A stretch of 64,000 bases of DNA from Elephas maximus indicus (lineage: Eukaryota; Chordata; Mammalia; Proboscidea; Elephantidae). Positions 34,085 to 46,632 of this stretch are shown here, piece after piece. The stretch's first letter is position 1. Each line of letters starts with the position of its first letter. The DNA is taken from positions 27,644,001 through 27,708,000 of the forward strand of contig NC_064841.1 in assembly GCF_024166365.1 (NCBI RefSeq). Direction: 5' to 3'. Below the pieces are notes generated by a model that saw only the letters and a list, made by a program, of their open reading frames with translations, made no database searches and was not told where the DNA came from. The translations under genes were made by a program, and so were the position numbers.

Positions 34085-34260
34085 GAAAGTCTGCTGCGTG
34101 AGGCTTTGGGGAGATGCGAAAATGATCTAAAAGAAACTACAGTCTAGTAGGACAGAGGACCTGTGTTAATAAGCAGTTACAGAAACTAGGAGCTGACAGG
34201 TGTCATAGAAGAGACAGAGGTACAGAAGCACATAGGATGGAAAGGTCATGATAAAAGTGG
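34085..34260 (-). repeat. L2 3' region, degraded
   Basis: Complement of the L2 end: loose tctgctgcgtgaggctttgg, then agaaactacagtctagtagg. Confidence 0.5.
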
Positions 34261-34711
34261 TGACTAAAGGTAAAAATAGGGCCTCAGGGAATTAGAGCAA
34301 GAGCCTAACTTCCCTTATAGATCTTTACCTTGATCAGCTCTCAAGGAGCTCTTGCACATAGTGTATCAGATTAGTTGGTTACTAAAATTGGTAGTTCTGT
34401 TGAATGTTCCTCCTGATTTTTATGGATGATGGTGCTTTCAGACTAGTTGAGCAAGATTTTTCATCCTAGAGAATGTCCCCAAACTTGTTGAGTTTTAACG
34501 TGGCCTCACCTGAATTCTCTGTTCATGACCCTGTGCCCTTGTGCATGACAAGTGGGTGTGGTTTGAATAACAGCTCAGCCGGAAACCATGCAGGGCTCCA
34601 ACTTGTTCACCTTTTTCATAACAGTTTTGAACTGGAGTGTGTACTAATTTCAGGTAAATTTAATTTGAAAATATCAGGAAATAATAAGTTTTGTCTACCA
34701 CCTTTCAGATT

Positions 34712-34883
34712 TATACCAACCAACCAACCCATTGCCATCGAGTTGATTCTGACTCATAGCCACCCTAAAGGACAGAGTAGAACTGCCTTATAGGGTTTCT
34801 AAGGAGCTCCTGGTGGATTCGAACTGCCGACCTTTTGGTTAGCAGCTGTAGCTCTTAACCAATACACCACCAGGGTTTCCTTC
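34712..34883 (-). repeat. AfroSINE, full length
   Basis: From cattgccatcgagttgattc to the head complement taaccaatacaccaccaggg. Confidence 0.9.
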
Positions 34884-35485
34884 GGACTCATAACGATACA
34901 TATTTCCTCGTGTACAGTAGAGATTTCACCAATCACAATGATTTTTAGCTGATTTGATGGGATTTTCTTAAAGCATATGGCAGCAGAATGGCTTTAAGAA
35001 TAACTTCAGGGGCAGAATTTAATCAGTATTAGTTCTGACGGGTAAGCTATCCTCTGTCTTTGCCATAGAAAGCACATCCGGTGGAGCCAATCAAAGATCA
35101 AGGTCAGATTGATTAAACTACTGGGTGTGGTGTGTAAAACACTGCCTAATTTATAGTTTTCCTTTTTTTTTTTTTTAGCACTTCTACAGTAATGCCGTCA
35201 GTGTCGCTTTATTTTAATGGGACATCCTATTTCCAACTTGTGGTTTGAGTTTGATCTTGAGCTTGGTCTGAAGACATTTCTAGGAGGTGTGAAAGTGAAG
35301 TTAGTCATGCTTAAACATTCCATTGGTGCACAATTACTCCTTTTAAAATAATGTGCGTATATTTAGTTTGAAGCTATGTGGGAACCGCCCACTGCTTATT
35401 TTTTCCTTCATTTTATGTTTATAAAGAATGAAGAAATGTAATTGAATTTCCAAGTGGCAAACCTGGCTATGGTCCCTACCTAATC

Positions 35486-35562
35486 GAAGGTTCATTCTGT
35501 TGTACATAGGTTGCTATGAGTCAGAACTGACTTGATGGCACCTAACAACAACGACAATCTAA
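35486..35562 (+). repeat. RTE tail fragment
   Basis: About 75 bp of RTE 3' end only: cattctgttgtacatagg, then gacttgatggcacctaacaa. Confidence 0.75.
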
Positions 35563-35634
35563 GGTACGTTATATTCTGAAGTTTTAATAATCTATCTTTG
35601 AGTGTTTCCAAAATAAAATTAAAATCCTACATCG

Positions 35635-35880
35635 GAATTCATCACTCATTCTGTAGATAGTAACTGAACATCAATGCTAAGAGCTGGTGAAACAGAAATG
35701 AAAAAGACACGTACCCAATCTTTAGAAGTTTACAGTTGAGTGTGGGGAGATAAACCAACTGACAGCTACTCAATGCACACTTGAGTGATGAAAAAAGAGT
35801 TATGATAGAGGTAGTTAGGGGTTGCTGAAAGAACCTTAAAAAGGGCATCTAGCATACACTGGGGCATTAGGGAGTGTTTC
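35635..35880 (-). repeat. L2 3' end
   Basis: Complement of the L2 terminus: ctgaacatcaatgctaagag and ctttagaagtttacagttga. Confidence 0.55.
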
Positions 35881-35939
35881 ACTTTCACATAGATGTCTAA
35901 TCTGAGCGATGGAGGTTGAGCGTTTACGGTAATAACGCA

Positions 35940-36235
35940 TGTGCTTACATATTGACACTTTGTCAGATACTGTGCCACGTGCTTTGCATACAGTTCATTT
36001 AGGCTATACTATTTTTTTTTTTTTATGGAAACCCTATGGTGTTGCAATGAGTTGGACTCGACAGCAGTGGGTTTAGTTTTTTGGTTTATCGTTCTATGAG
36101 GCAAGTGTTCTTATTTTCCTTAAGTTACAAAGAAGGAAACTGAATGCTAAGAAAAGCAACTTCCTCCAAATGACTCAGTAACAGGTGGAATCTGGATACA
36201 GCTCCAGTCTGTTTTACTCCAGAGCTCGAGGGTGT
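35940..36235 (-). repeat. MIR, interrupted by SINE tail
   Basis: Complement of the MIR 3' part (tactgtgccacgtgctttgc) and core (ttacaaagaaggaaactgaa). The SINE tail at 36008-36085 interrupts it. Confidence 0.5.
36008..36085 (+). repeat. AfroSINE tail fragment
   Basis: After a T tract, atggaaaccctatggtgttg to tcgacagcagtgggtttag. The head is missing. Confidence 0.75.
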
Positions 36236-36249
36236 GCTAGCTTGCCTTT

Positions 36250-37260
36250 CCATATAAGCTAGCCAGGAGACGGAGGTGGGGGAAGAGAAGAGGGAAGGGA
36301 GAGAGTGAAGAGGGCGTTCTAGCCACAGAGAGCAGTATGTGAAGGCTCCAGTGGGAGAAGGTGGTACAGCTAAGGAACTAAAAGTGATTTAGACTGTCTG
36401 GAACACAAAATTCAAAGGTCAGAGAGACGAAGCAGGAGGAAAGCACAGGCCAGGGGTGAAGGGCTCTTTGGCCAAGAAAGGAGCCACTGAAAGATTTTTA
36501 GCAGGGACGTTTCATGATCAAATCTGTGTTAGAATGGTCTTCCTCAGTGGCAGTGTGGAGGCTGAAATTTAAGAAAGCAGAAATGAAGCAATAATCCATG
36601 TGAGAGATGAGAACACAAACTAATGAAGTGGACTGGTCTAGAAGGAAGTGAACCAAAGTTACTGACGGAGGGAAGACTTTGGAATGAAGGAGAGAAAGGA
36701 GCCAAAGATGACTCTGGGACAGGCTTTGGAGTGAGTAATTGGGTGGATTGTGATGCTGAACTTGACTTAGGAGAAGGGGCCTGAGGGCGAAGACAAAGTT
36801 TTGGATCTAGTTTTGAAGTGTCTGTGGGACTAGTGCAAGGATCAAACCAAAACCAAACCAATTGCTGTTGGGTCAGTTCTGACTCATGGCAACCCCGTGC
36901 GTGTCAGTGTAGAACTCTGCTCCATAGGGTTTTTAAGTGGCTGATTTTTTGGAAGTAGATTGCCAGGCCTTTCTTCTGAGGCACTGGTTGGTGGACTCAA
37001 ACCTCCACCTTTCAGTTAGCAATGGAGTAAGTTAACTGCACCCCCCAGGGACTCCTAGTCCAAGGTTAGCTGTTCATAAATAGCTGCATATACAAGCCTG
37101 AGACTCAGGAGGGAGATGTGGGCTGGAGATATGAATTTGGAAGTGGTCAACAAATGGGTGATGGTGAAAGTAGTGTATGGAGTCAGAGTAAGAGTGGGCT
37201 AAGGGTATATCCCTGGGAGACACCAGTGGAAACAGGAAGACAAGGCTAGCCCAAAGTAAA
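36250..37260 (-). repeat. L2 LINE, 3' ORF2 region, antisense, split by SINE
   Basis: Matches the complement of L2 in two pieces, 36250-36842 and 37063-37260: agcagtatgtgaaggctcca, tttttagcagggacgtttca, gagatgtgggctggagatat. The open minus-strand piece at 36544-36861 is an L2 relic. Confidence 0.65.
36843..37062 (-). repeat. SINE, long variant, in L2
   Basis: Starts caaaaccaaaccaattgctg and includes gattttttggaagtagattg, a block shared with the tRNA-Gly-like family. Confidence 0.75.
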
Positions 37261-37339
37261 TGAGACCTTAGGGAATATATACATTATTGTTATTATACTT
37301 TACATTTATATAGCCCTTTAAGTTTTTTTATGAAGGGTT

Positions 37340-37505
37340 TTTACATATATCACCTTTTATTTTACAATTAATAACTGAACGGCAGTAGTTGTCTCCATTT
37401 GTCAGGTGAGGAAATTGAGACTCAGAAAGTGACATGCCCAAGATGACCTGATTAGTTATATTGGTGGAGCACAGACTGGAATCTGAGTCCCCTGATTCCT
37501 GAGTG
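37340..37505 (-). repeat. MIR, antisense
   Basis: Complement of the core: catttgtcaggtgaggaaat, then agaaagtgacatgcccaaga. Confidence 0.55.
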
Positions 37506-38035
37506 AAACTGACCTGAAAATGTGGTCCCTGGAAGGATTCACCCCTTTTTTGTGTGCTGGAGCTGCCTCTCTTGAAAGGTGCCTCGTAGCTGCTGCCGTG
37601 CATGTGGGAACACCCTTGATAATTTTATCACTGGCACACTGTTTGTATCTTGTCTTTTTTTGAGCCCCCACAGTTCAATTAATCTATACCCATGCTTTTC
37701 AGTATTTTTTCACATCACAGAAATAATTTTATACCACACCCTGGGGAAACTGGAGGAAATTTAATGGGAATCTATCTGAGTCTGAATGACAGAATTTGTA
37801 AAGCAAGTTATAGAAATGATTTTCAAATAGAATGTCAACTCTGATAAATTTCAAGTAGTTATTAAAAAGGGCTTTAAGTTTTTGCCTCTATAAAATCCTA
37901 AACATCAATATTTTGGGGCATATCTGAAACCAGTTTGTGGGTATATCTGTTGGGGAAGTCTCCTCTCTATAGTTTGTGGATATTTAAATACACATTTATT
38001 ATTGTTATTAAACACAGGTAGATTGTTTCCAAGTT
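37506..38035. other. Intron 1, nothing recognised
   Basis: No exon-like frame or nameable repeat. Confidence 0.35.
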
Positions 38036-38312
38036 ATATATATCTAGGGAGACTGCATCTTACATATTTTGGTCATGTTGTCGGGAGGGATCAGTCTCTG
38101 GAGAAGGACATCATGCTTGGCAAAGTACAGGGTCAGTGGAAAAGAGGAAGACCCTCAAGGAGGTGGATTGATACAGGGGCTGCAACAACGGGGTCAAGCA
38201 TAACAACGATTGTAAGGATGGCGCAGGACCGGGCAGTGTTTCATTCTGTTGTGCATAAGGTCACTATGAGTTGGAACCGACTCGACGGCACCTAACAACA
38301 ACAATAGCAGGG
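38036..38312 (+). mobile_element. RTE LINE 3' fragment
   Basis: Begins at ctagggagactgcatcttac. It continues gagaaggacatcatgcttgg and ends gacggcacctaacaacaaca. It is among the best-preserved RTE tails here. Confidence 0.85.
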
Positions 38313-38357
38313 AGACGTTGATTTATTATCCAAACCACGAAGCTTTGAGAGTGAAAA

Positions 38358-38563
38358 TTGTTGTGGTTGTTAGTTGCTGTCAAGTCGATTCTGGCTCATG
38401 GAAATTCCATGTATGCAGAATAGAACTGTTGCTTAGGGTTTTCAAGGCTGTGACCTTTTGGCAGATTGCCAGGCCTGTTTTCCTTGGTGCCTGTGTGGGT
38501 TTGAACCACCAAACTTTTGGCCAGTAGTCGAGGGCTTAATTGTTTGCTCCACCTAGACCCCAC
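38358..38563 (-). repeat. SINE, long variant
   Basis: From ttgttagttgctgtcaagtc to gtttgctccacctagacccc. It includes ggcagattgccaggcctgtt. Confidence 0.75.
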
Positions 38564-38739
38564 TGAGAGTGAAAGGGGCAGATATTGCTAATCATGCCGG
38601 GACTTTCCCCACGCAAACCTGGACAGATCCTCAGCTTACATTTACTCGACCTGCAAACACTCAGCATAATCAAGTCAAAGTTGTAGACAGATTCCCTGCT
38701 CTTCTGGTTCTGAGTGCTGAAATCCATCGTCTTGGTGTC

Positions 38740-39010
38740 CCCGATAACAACCTACACACCTGTATCTGACACCTTTTCTCCTATGGCCCACTTTGCCCAG
38801 CCTGCCCCCCCATCTTACTTTGACCAACTTCTCACACATCTTTCAACATGCAGCTCAGAAACCATCTCTTTTGACAACTTCCCCATTTTTCCCAGTTAGC
38901 CTTAATTTCTCTCTCCTCTTCACTCTGCTAGCATTTTGTTTTTCTTTAATGGCCCTTGTAAGTGTTTTTTCCTTAATATTGTTTCATAATCATAAGCTTC
39001 CTCACCTATC
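38740..39010 (+). repeat. L2-like remnant
   Basis: Diverged match to the L2 3' ORF end (cagctcagaaaccatctctt). Confidence 0.35.
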
Positions 39011-39444
39011 GTAAACATAGTTTGCCTCTTACTGTTTGAGTTCCACTTTTTTTTTTTTTTGGTTTGAGAATCATTCATCATAGGGAAAATAGAAAATAGT
39101 AACTCATTGGTTCCACTTTCCTTCAGTCTTCTGTGTTCCTCCATCTGCCCCAAGGGGTGGACCTATGCTCTTCCACGTGCTTTGACTCAGAACTTAGCCA
39201 AAAATGGCTTTTTTGCTGTTGTTAGCAACTTTTTTTCTTTTTGGCAAGACTCCGTGTTTTCTGGATTTCTAACTTCCTCATAATATTTTTTACAGATTAT
39301 CCTTGTTTTTGAGTTTATGATTAATTATATGCCTTTTTCTAGCTAAAGGTAAGTTATAACTACAAGCCATCTCTTCTGAAAATCATTGGTGTATTCCCAC
39401 ATACATTGGATATCTTTCTAAATTTTCCCTTTCCTCTTTCTTAT

Positions 39445-41785
39445 TTTTTTATCATGCTTTAGGTGAAAGTTTACAGAGCAAATTAGTTTCCCGTTCAATA
39501 GTTTATATTTAAAGTGTTTCATGACCTTGGTTTCATGCCCCACAATGTGTCAGCACTCTCCCTGTTTCCACCTCGGTTTCTCCATTTTCTTTCATACTGA
39601 TTTTCTACCCCTACCTGTCTTCTCATCTTTGCTTTGGGGCAGATAATACCCTTTTGATCTTGTATAGTTGATTGTTCTAACGAGTATGTTCCTCTCGGGT
39701 GTTATTATCTTATGTGCTTGTCTTTTGTTTGGCTGGAAGGTGGTCTCCAGCTTCATCTCCAGGTCAGAAGGGCCTTAGTCTCGGGGGTTCCTCCAGCCTC
39801 TGTCAGACCTTCAAACCTGATCTTTTTTGTGAATTTGATCTTTTGTTTTACAATTTTCTCTGCTCTGTCCAGGACCCTTTGTTGTGATCCTAGCCAGAGC
39901 AGTTAGTAGTAGTAGTCGTAGCTGGAAACCACCTAGTTCTTCTGGTCTCAGGGTCATGTAGGCTGTGGTTCATGCGGTCCATTAGTCTTTTGGACTAAAT
40001 GCTCCCTTGAGTCTTTGGTGTCCTTCACTCTCCTTCACTCTCGATGGGAAGAGACCAATAGTTGTATCTTAGATGACCACTCCCAAGCTTTTAAGACCCC
40101 AGACAGCACTCACCAAAGTAGGGATGCAGAACATTGTCTCTGCGTACTGTGTTGTGCCAATGACGTAGATGTTCCCCGAGCCTGTGGTCCTTTGTCTTCT
40201 AGCCTAGGAACTTCATCCTGTGAGATGTTTGGTTATGTCTAAGAGGTTTACTGACTATATGCCTTGTGTGCTCTATATGAACTGCACCGACAGCCATGTA
40301 CGTAGAAGTATCCACCACCAAACCTATATTTGCGGACGGGTATGTTCCCTTACATCTTCCCACACCTCGTGGCATATCTATCTACCTATTTGTCCATTTG
40401 TAAATTATTGTTGTTAATGCTGTTGCTGCAGGATTGTCCAAGCTGTAGCAGTTACCATAGTTGCCCTTTGTTCTTGCTTTCCTCTCAGTGTCCTCTCTTG
40501 CCTCGGTCATGTTGTACTGACTTCACCAGTATTATATATCACCTTTCTTCACCAGCATTAACTTGTGTCTCTGTCTAATTGGTAATTTTCCGTCCCTCCC
40601 TCTCCCGTCCCTGGTAACCAGCAGAGAATTTTTTTTTCTTTTTTTCCTGTGTGTAAACTTTTTTTTAAATATTAGTGGTCTCATAGAATATTTGTCCTTT
40701 TGTGATTGACTTATTTCACTTAGTATATGTCTTCCAAATTCATCTATGCTGTGAGATATTTCACAGGTTCATCATTCTTTACCATTGCATATCATTCCAT
40801 TATGAATATGTACCACACTTTTATTAATACATTCATCTGTTGACTGGCACTTAGGTTGTTTGTATCTTTTTGGTATTGTGAGTAGTACTGCAGTGAATGT
40901 GGCTATGCATATGTCTATTCATGTCGTGGCTCTTATTTCTTTGGGTTATATACCTAGGAGTGGGGTTGCTGGATCATAGGGTATTTCTGTTTCTAGATTT
41001 TTGAGGAAGCGCCATACCATTCTCCAGAATGGTTGTACCATTTTACATTCCCACCAGTGGTGTATAAAAGTTCCAATCTCCCCACAACCTTGTCAACATT
41101 TGTTACTTTCTGGTTTTATTATTGTTATTAATGCCAGTAGTCTCGGGGCGAGATGGTATCTCTTTCCGGTTTAATAGCTAATGTTCATGAGCATTTCTTC
41201 AAATGTTTGTTAGCCACCTGAATATCTTTGGTGAAGTGTCTGTTCATATCCTTTGCCCATTTTTTAATTGGATTGTTTGTCATTTTATTGTTGAGGTGTT
41301 GAAGTTTTCTATAAATTTTAGAGGTTAGTCGCTTGTCGGATATGTCGTAGCCAAAAATTTTTCCACATTCTGTAGGTTCTCTTTTGACTCTTTTGAAGAC
41401 ATCTTCTGTTGAGCACAAGTGTTTAATTTTTAGAAGGTCCCGTGTATCTGGTTCGTCTTGTGCTCTGTGTGCATTTTTAGTTATGTTTGGTATTCTATCT
41501 TTGCCATATATTACAGCCCCTAGTGTTGTCCCTATTTTTTCCTCCATGACCTTTATAGTTTTAGGTTTTATATTTAGGTCTTCAATCCAATTTGAGTTAG
41601 TTTTTGTGTATGGTGTGAGGTATGGACCCTGTTTTTTTTTTTTTTTTTACAGATGGACATCCAGTTTTGCTAGAACTGTTTATTGAAGAGACTGTCTCTT
41701 CCCCCATTTAATGGTCTTTGACCTTTTGTTGAAGATCAGCTGACCATAGGTGGCTGGATTTACATCTGGGTTCTCCACTTTCGTC
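39445..41785 (-). mobile_element. L1 LINE, 5'-truncated, antisense
   Basis: Starts with the 3' end complement (ttatcatgctttaggtgaaa), passes through the 3' UTR and reaches ORF2. The minus strand at 41185-41547 gives ORF2 C-terminal protein (TSKIYRKLQHLNNKMTNNPI, then KKWAKDMNRH). It stops near 41785 inside ORF2. Confidence 0.85.
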
Positions 41786-41789
41786 TTGG

Positions 41790-42120
41790 ATGCGATAGTT
41801 GAAGAATAGTTCCTGAGATATTAATTTGAGACACCATCTTCTCAGCTGCCTGTCCCCTAATTTGTCCTGGCCTGGGACAAAAACTACCTTTTCTTTGAGT
41901 GTACTGAAGTCTGTTTTTCTAAAGTGCAAGATGTATATCTTATTATTCCTGGCATATGCATCGTCAGTTCTAAGATAAAGTCACCTTGCTGCACGGTTTC
42001 AGTCACTTCCATTACATGGCACTGTTCTTCCTTGTCAGTGAGAAGCAAGTCCAGTGCAGCAATTCTCCCTGTTCCTTGACCTTCTTAGCAAGGCAAGTCA
42101 ATTCTGCTTTTAGTAGAAAA
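41790..42120 (-). repeat. L3/CR1-like LINE relic
   Basis: On the minus strand, translation around 41708-42100 gives blocks typical of the CR1/L3 end-of-endonuclease linker (a LDLLL-like stretch then TDKEEQ; LHFRKTDFSTLKEKV) in different frames. Very old and broken. Confidence 0.45.
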
Positions 42121-42149
42121 AAACTGCTGGCAAATATCTGCATAATGAT

Positions 42150-42305
42150 TGGTACCATTTATTGAATAATAAGCACAACACCTTATTATTAGAAGTTCAT
42201 TTTCTCATTTTACAAGAAAGGAGACAGTGGCTCTGCAAGGGTATGTAACTGGTTCACAGACACATGACTGCTAAGTAGGTCTGCTGGACACCATACCCCT
42301 CTCAA
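42150..42305 (-). repeat. MIR-like, antisense
   Basis: Complement of the core: attttctcattttacaagaa, then aagggtatgtaactggttca. Confidence 0.45.
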
Positions 42306-42311
42306 CTGTAT

Positions 42312-42477
42312 TAAAAAAACTAAACCCATTGCCATTGAGTCGATTCCAACTCATAGTGACCCTATGGGACAGAGTAGAACTACCTCATGGGGTTCCCAAG
42401 GAGAAGCTGGTGGACTGAAACTGCTGACCTTTTGGTTAGCAGCTGTAGCTCTCAACCATTGTGCCCCCAGGGCTCCT
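42312..42477 (-). repeat. AfroSINE, full length
   Basis: From aaactaaacccattgccatt to accattgtgcccccagggct. Confidence 0.9.
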
Positions 42478-42924
42478 TCAACTATATTAGACAACTATAT
42501 TTCATTCTCTCCTCTTCCCCTTCCCACCCCACTCAGTTCACTCATAAATCTTTTGTACTAGCTGTGTGATCAACATTAGGAAAGCATCGTTTAAGGAAGT
42601 AATATGTAAAAAAAAAGAAGAACTAATATGTTATATATTTCCAAACTTTAGTCCTCGAAAAACTAATATATATTACAGATTGAGAAGCATTCCACAGTTA
42701 AATGAGATTGGAAAAAGCTGCATTACACAAAGTTAATCAGGATTTCTTTTTAACTATATAACATTTCAGATTTCTTACTATACTAGTGTATACTTTGACT
42801 CTCAGAAAGAGAATAGAATACCCAATGAGTCCCAAACCTAATTGTTTTACAGATTCCTTATTTCGCAAAATGCTTCATGAAACTGGTGATATAGTTACCA
42901 TACTTTGGGGAACACTATTATAGT

Positions 42925-43205
42925 GTTTCAGAACATGGACCTTGGGATTAGGGAGACCTGTGTTCAAATCCTGGCTCTGCAATAAACTGGCCACGTGACC
43001 TTGAACAAAGTATTAAACCTAGGAGTTTGTTTCTTGACCTAGTAAACGGTCATATATATGGTCCATAAATTTATTGTGAGGTTTCCATGAGAGAACATAT
43101 ATAAATAAAGCTTTATTGTCATCTTCATCATCATTATTAAAAATTCATTAAAATGTAAAACACTTGGAGCAGTACCTGACACATACAAAGTATTTTTAAT
43201 CCAAA
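42925..43205 (+). repeat. MIR
   Basis: gtgttcaaatcctggctctg, then tggccacgtgaccttgaaca, then the 3' part aaacacttggagcagtacct. Confidence 0.7.
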
Positions 43206-43227
43206 TCTGATTTTTGGCAATGATCTA

Positions 43228-43420
43228 TACCTACTGCCATCGAGTGGATTCTGACTCATAGTAACCCTATAGGACAGAGTAGAACTGCCCCATAGAGGTT
43301 GTAACACTGTAAATCTTTACAGAAGGAGACTGCCACATCTTTCTTCTGTGGAGCAGCTGGTGGTTTTGAACCACGGACCTTTTGGTTAGCCAAGTGCTTT
43401 AGCCACTACACCACCAGTTT
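43228..43420 (-). repeat. AfroSINE, long variant
   Basis: From tactgccatcgagtggattc to agccactacaccaccag. Confidence 0.85.
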
Positions 43421-43481
43421 TGTTTTTTTATTCCTTTATTTCACCCTTATTCTTTCCATTATGCTACTAGACTCAGGTTTG

Positions 43482-43652
43482 TGGACCCCCAGTGGCATAG
43501 TGGTTAAGAGCCCGGCTGCTAACCAAAAGGTTGGCAGTTCGAATCTACCAGCTGCTCCTTGGAAACCTTATGAGGCCACTTCTACCCTGTACTATAGGGT
43601 CGCTATGAGTCAGAATCGACCCGACGGCAACGGGTTACAGGTTGTACAGGTG
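43482..43652 (+). repeat. AfroSINE, well preserved
   Basis: Head ccccagtggcatagtggtta, tail cagaatcgacccgacggcaa. CpG sites remain in the tail, which suggests a fairly young copy. Confidence 0.9.
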
Positions 43653-43674
43653 TAGATCTTCTTAACACACACTG

Positions 43675-43885
43675 CTATTGGCTGTGGCTACTGGTTTTAA
43701 ATCCTGGCTTTAGCACTTACTTCTTGCATGACTAGCTGAGCAAGTTACTTAACCTCTCTAAGCCTTAGTTTTATCATATGTAAAGGTGGAGATAATAACA
43801 GTGCCTCCCTCAAAGTTTGTTATGAGGATTAAAGACTTAGCACAGTCCTTGGCATATAGCAAGAACTCAAGACCTCTTCCTATGG
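43675..43885 (+). repeat. MIR
   Basis: aaatcctggctttagcactt, gagcaagttacttaacctct and aggattaaagacttagcaca follow the MIR order. Confidence 0.75.
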
Positions 43886-43964
43886 TTCAAGTTTTGGAGT
43901 CCATGGATTTAATTTGCTGATGCTCTAATTGGATGTTTGAGTAATCGTCATCACCATAGCTACT

Positions 43965-44125
43965 TCTCATTGTTCTAAGTGCTTTACATGTATTACCTTA
44001 CTTAATCTTCATAAGAACCCTGTGAGATAAATACTATTATTATTACTCTTATATTATAAAGGAAGAAATTGAAGCATGGGTGGGTTAAGTAACTTGCTCA
44101 AGCCACGTACCTAGCAAGCTTTGGA
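43965..44125 (-). repeat. MIR, antisense
   Basis: gttctaagtgctttacatgt, then gaagaaattgaagcatgggt, then gttaagtaacttgctcaagc. Confidence 0.7.
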
Positions 44126-44549
44126 GTCAGTACTCTTAAAGCTGGAGAAATTGCATGTCCAGACTATCACTGTCTCATATCAAATATCTCTCCCAGGCTT
44201 TGCCAGGGTATCAATTCATTTTAGAATTTTATATGTCACCTGAAAAGAATTCCTTAGACTTTAAGTACCTAAGGTACAGTTAGTGCCATGACATTTTGTT
44301 ATAAAAATTGAAGTACTCGATGTAAATTCTAGTCCTGGTGGTAGATTGTCTGGCCTCGGTGAGAAGATAGTGAAGAGGAGCTTGGAACCAGAGTTGAAAA
44401 TATTCTCAAAAAAAAAAAAAAAAAGAGGCTTTGGTTTTGCTCAACTGATCGCTGTTTATTAGACCTAGAAATCTGGTCTATCAAGTATGGAAAAGTCATC
44501 GAAGGCAAATGTCTCCAGTTGACAGAAAAAATTTACTAGGGCCTCTATC

Positions 44550-44790
44550 ATTTGTAAATTGAGCAATCTCTGTGTGCCAGCCACTGAGGATATACCAATT
44601 TATACAACAGATAGTTCCCAGCCCTCCTGGAGCTAAAACCCAGTGCTAAGGACAAGTAATTATATGAAGAGAAATACAGAGAAATTTGTTGGCATATGAG
44701 TGGTAATTGAAGCCTTGTAAATACATGAGCTCTTCCAAGGAAACGATGTTGAATGAGAAGTGAGTAGTTTTAGAGTTGGGAGAAGAGGAG
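44550..44790 (-). repeat. L2 3' end, antisense
   Basis: Diverged complement of the L2 end: ctgtgtgccagccactgagg, then agttcccagccctcctggag. Confidence 0.5.
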
Positions 44791-45229
44791 GAGGAAACAA
44801 AGGATACTGAACAGTCAGGGAACAAAGGAAACTAGGAGGATATATCCTGGAAGAAATCATAGGAAGAATGCCCCCTGCAAGGGGCGGTCAACTGTGTTGA
44901 ATTTCCCCAAGAGGTTGAGGAACATGAGAACTGAAACCAACCCATCAGCACTGCACCCTGGTGAACCCTCCAATATGTTAGCCACAAAATAAATTCCCAG
45001 GCTTTTACATTCCAGCATCTCAACCTGTGACCTGTTTGCTGGAATGATTTCAAGAATGTCTGCCAAAACTGATATTTTGACTTTAAAAAGGTTAATATTG
45101 AGCTATAATTTCTGACAGGAAATAGCCAGGAGAAATACCTTATAGCTTGTGACTGAAATATTTGATGATGGTTGTGATGGATATTACTGAGGTACTAAAT
45201 ACTAATGTATACATACGGTAGTCTTTAAA

Positions 45230-46632
45230 GCAGCACTAGGAGTGCCTACTTGTCTATGCCAAGAAATTTGGAAGATAGCTACCTGACCAATTGACTGGAA
45301 GAGATCCATATATGTGCCCATTCCAAAGGTGAACAGAGTGCAGAAATTATTGAACAGTATCATTAATATGCAATAAAAATTTTACTGTAGATCATTCAAA
45401 AGCGGTTGCAGCAGTACATCCACAGGAAAGTGCCAAATATTCAAGACAGATTCAGAAGAGGATGTGGAACAAGGGATATCATTGCTGATGTCAGATGGAC
45501 CCTGGCTGAAAGCAGAGACTACCAGAAAGATACTTACCTGCATTTTATTGACTATGCATTTGGCTGTGTGGACCATAACAAATTATGGATAATATTGCAA
45601 AGAATAAAAATCCCAGAACACTTATCTGTGCTCATAGAGAACCTTTACATAGACCAAGAGGCAGTTGTTTGAATAGAACAAAAGAATGCTGCATGGTTTA
45701 GAATCAAGAAAGGTGTGTGTCAGGGTTGAATCCTTTCACCATACTTATTCAGTCTGTATCCTGAGCAAATAACTTAAGAAGCTGGACTATATGAAGAAGA
45801 GCACAGCATCAGGACTGGAGGAAGACTCATTAACAACCTGTGTTATGCAGATGACACAACCTTGTTCGTGAAAGTGAAGAAGACTTGAAGTACTTACTGA
45901 GGAAGATCAAATACTTCAACCATCAGTATGGATTACTCCTCACCATAAAGAAAACAAAAATCCTCACAATTGGACCAATAAGCAACACTACGATAAATGG
46001 AGAAAAGATTGAAATTGTCAAAGATTTCATTTTACTTGGAGGCACAATCAACCCCCATGGAAGCAAAAGTTGAGAAATCAAACGGTGTATTGCACTGGGC
46101 AAATCTGCTGCAAGAGACCTCTTTAAAGTGTTAAAAAGCAAAGATGTCACCTTGAGGACTAAGATGTGCCTGACCCGAGCTGTGGTATTTTCAGTTGCCT
46201 CATATGTGCCCGAAAGCTGGACAGTGACTAAGGAAGACGGAGGAAGAACTGATCCCTTTGAATTATGGTGTTGGTGAAGAATATTGAATATACTATGGAA
46301 TTCCAGAAGAAGGAATAAGTCTGTTTTGGAAGAAGTATAGCCAGAGTGCTCCTTGGAAGCGGGGATGGTGAGATTTCATTTCACACACTTTGGACATGTT
46401 ATCAGAAGGGACCAGTGTCTAGACAAGGACATCATACTTGGTAAGGTAGATGGCCAGCGAAAAAAGAGGAAGACTCAATGAGATGGATTGACACAGTGGC
46501 TGCAACAGTGGGCTCAAGCATAGCAGCCAGTGACTGTTGAGGATGGTGCAGGACTGGGCAATGTTTCACTCTGTTGTACATAGGGTCGCTACGAGTCTGA
46601 ACAGATTTGGTAGCACCTAACAACAACAACTT
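45230..46632 (+). mobile_element. RTE LINE with recognisable reverse transcriptase
   Basis: The longest sense RTE copy in the window. 45406-45672 encodes RTE reverse transcriptase (RDIIADVRWTLAESRDYQKD; CVDHNKLWIILQR). The catalytic box reads YADD at 45844-45855. The C-terminal region and tail follow to tagcacctaacaacaacaa. Stops and frameshifts are frequent, so it is dead. RTE-type polymerases are the likely driver of the SINEs here. Confidence 0.9.

Noticed and set aside
36544..36861. 105-codon minus-strand open frame rich in Pro and Ser
   Set aside because: Falls in antisense L2 and matches the L2 ORF2 region, so it is a repeat relic.
45406..45672. Reverse transcriptase frame as a possible domesticated gene
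   Set aside because: Flanking RTE sequence is full of stops and frameshifts and ends in a standard RTE tail, so it is a dead LINE copy.
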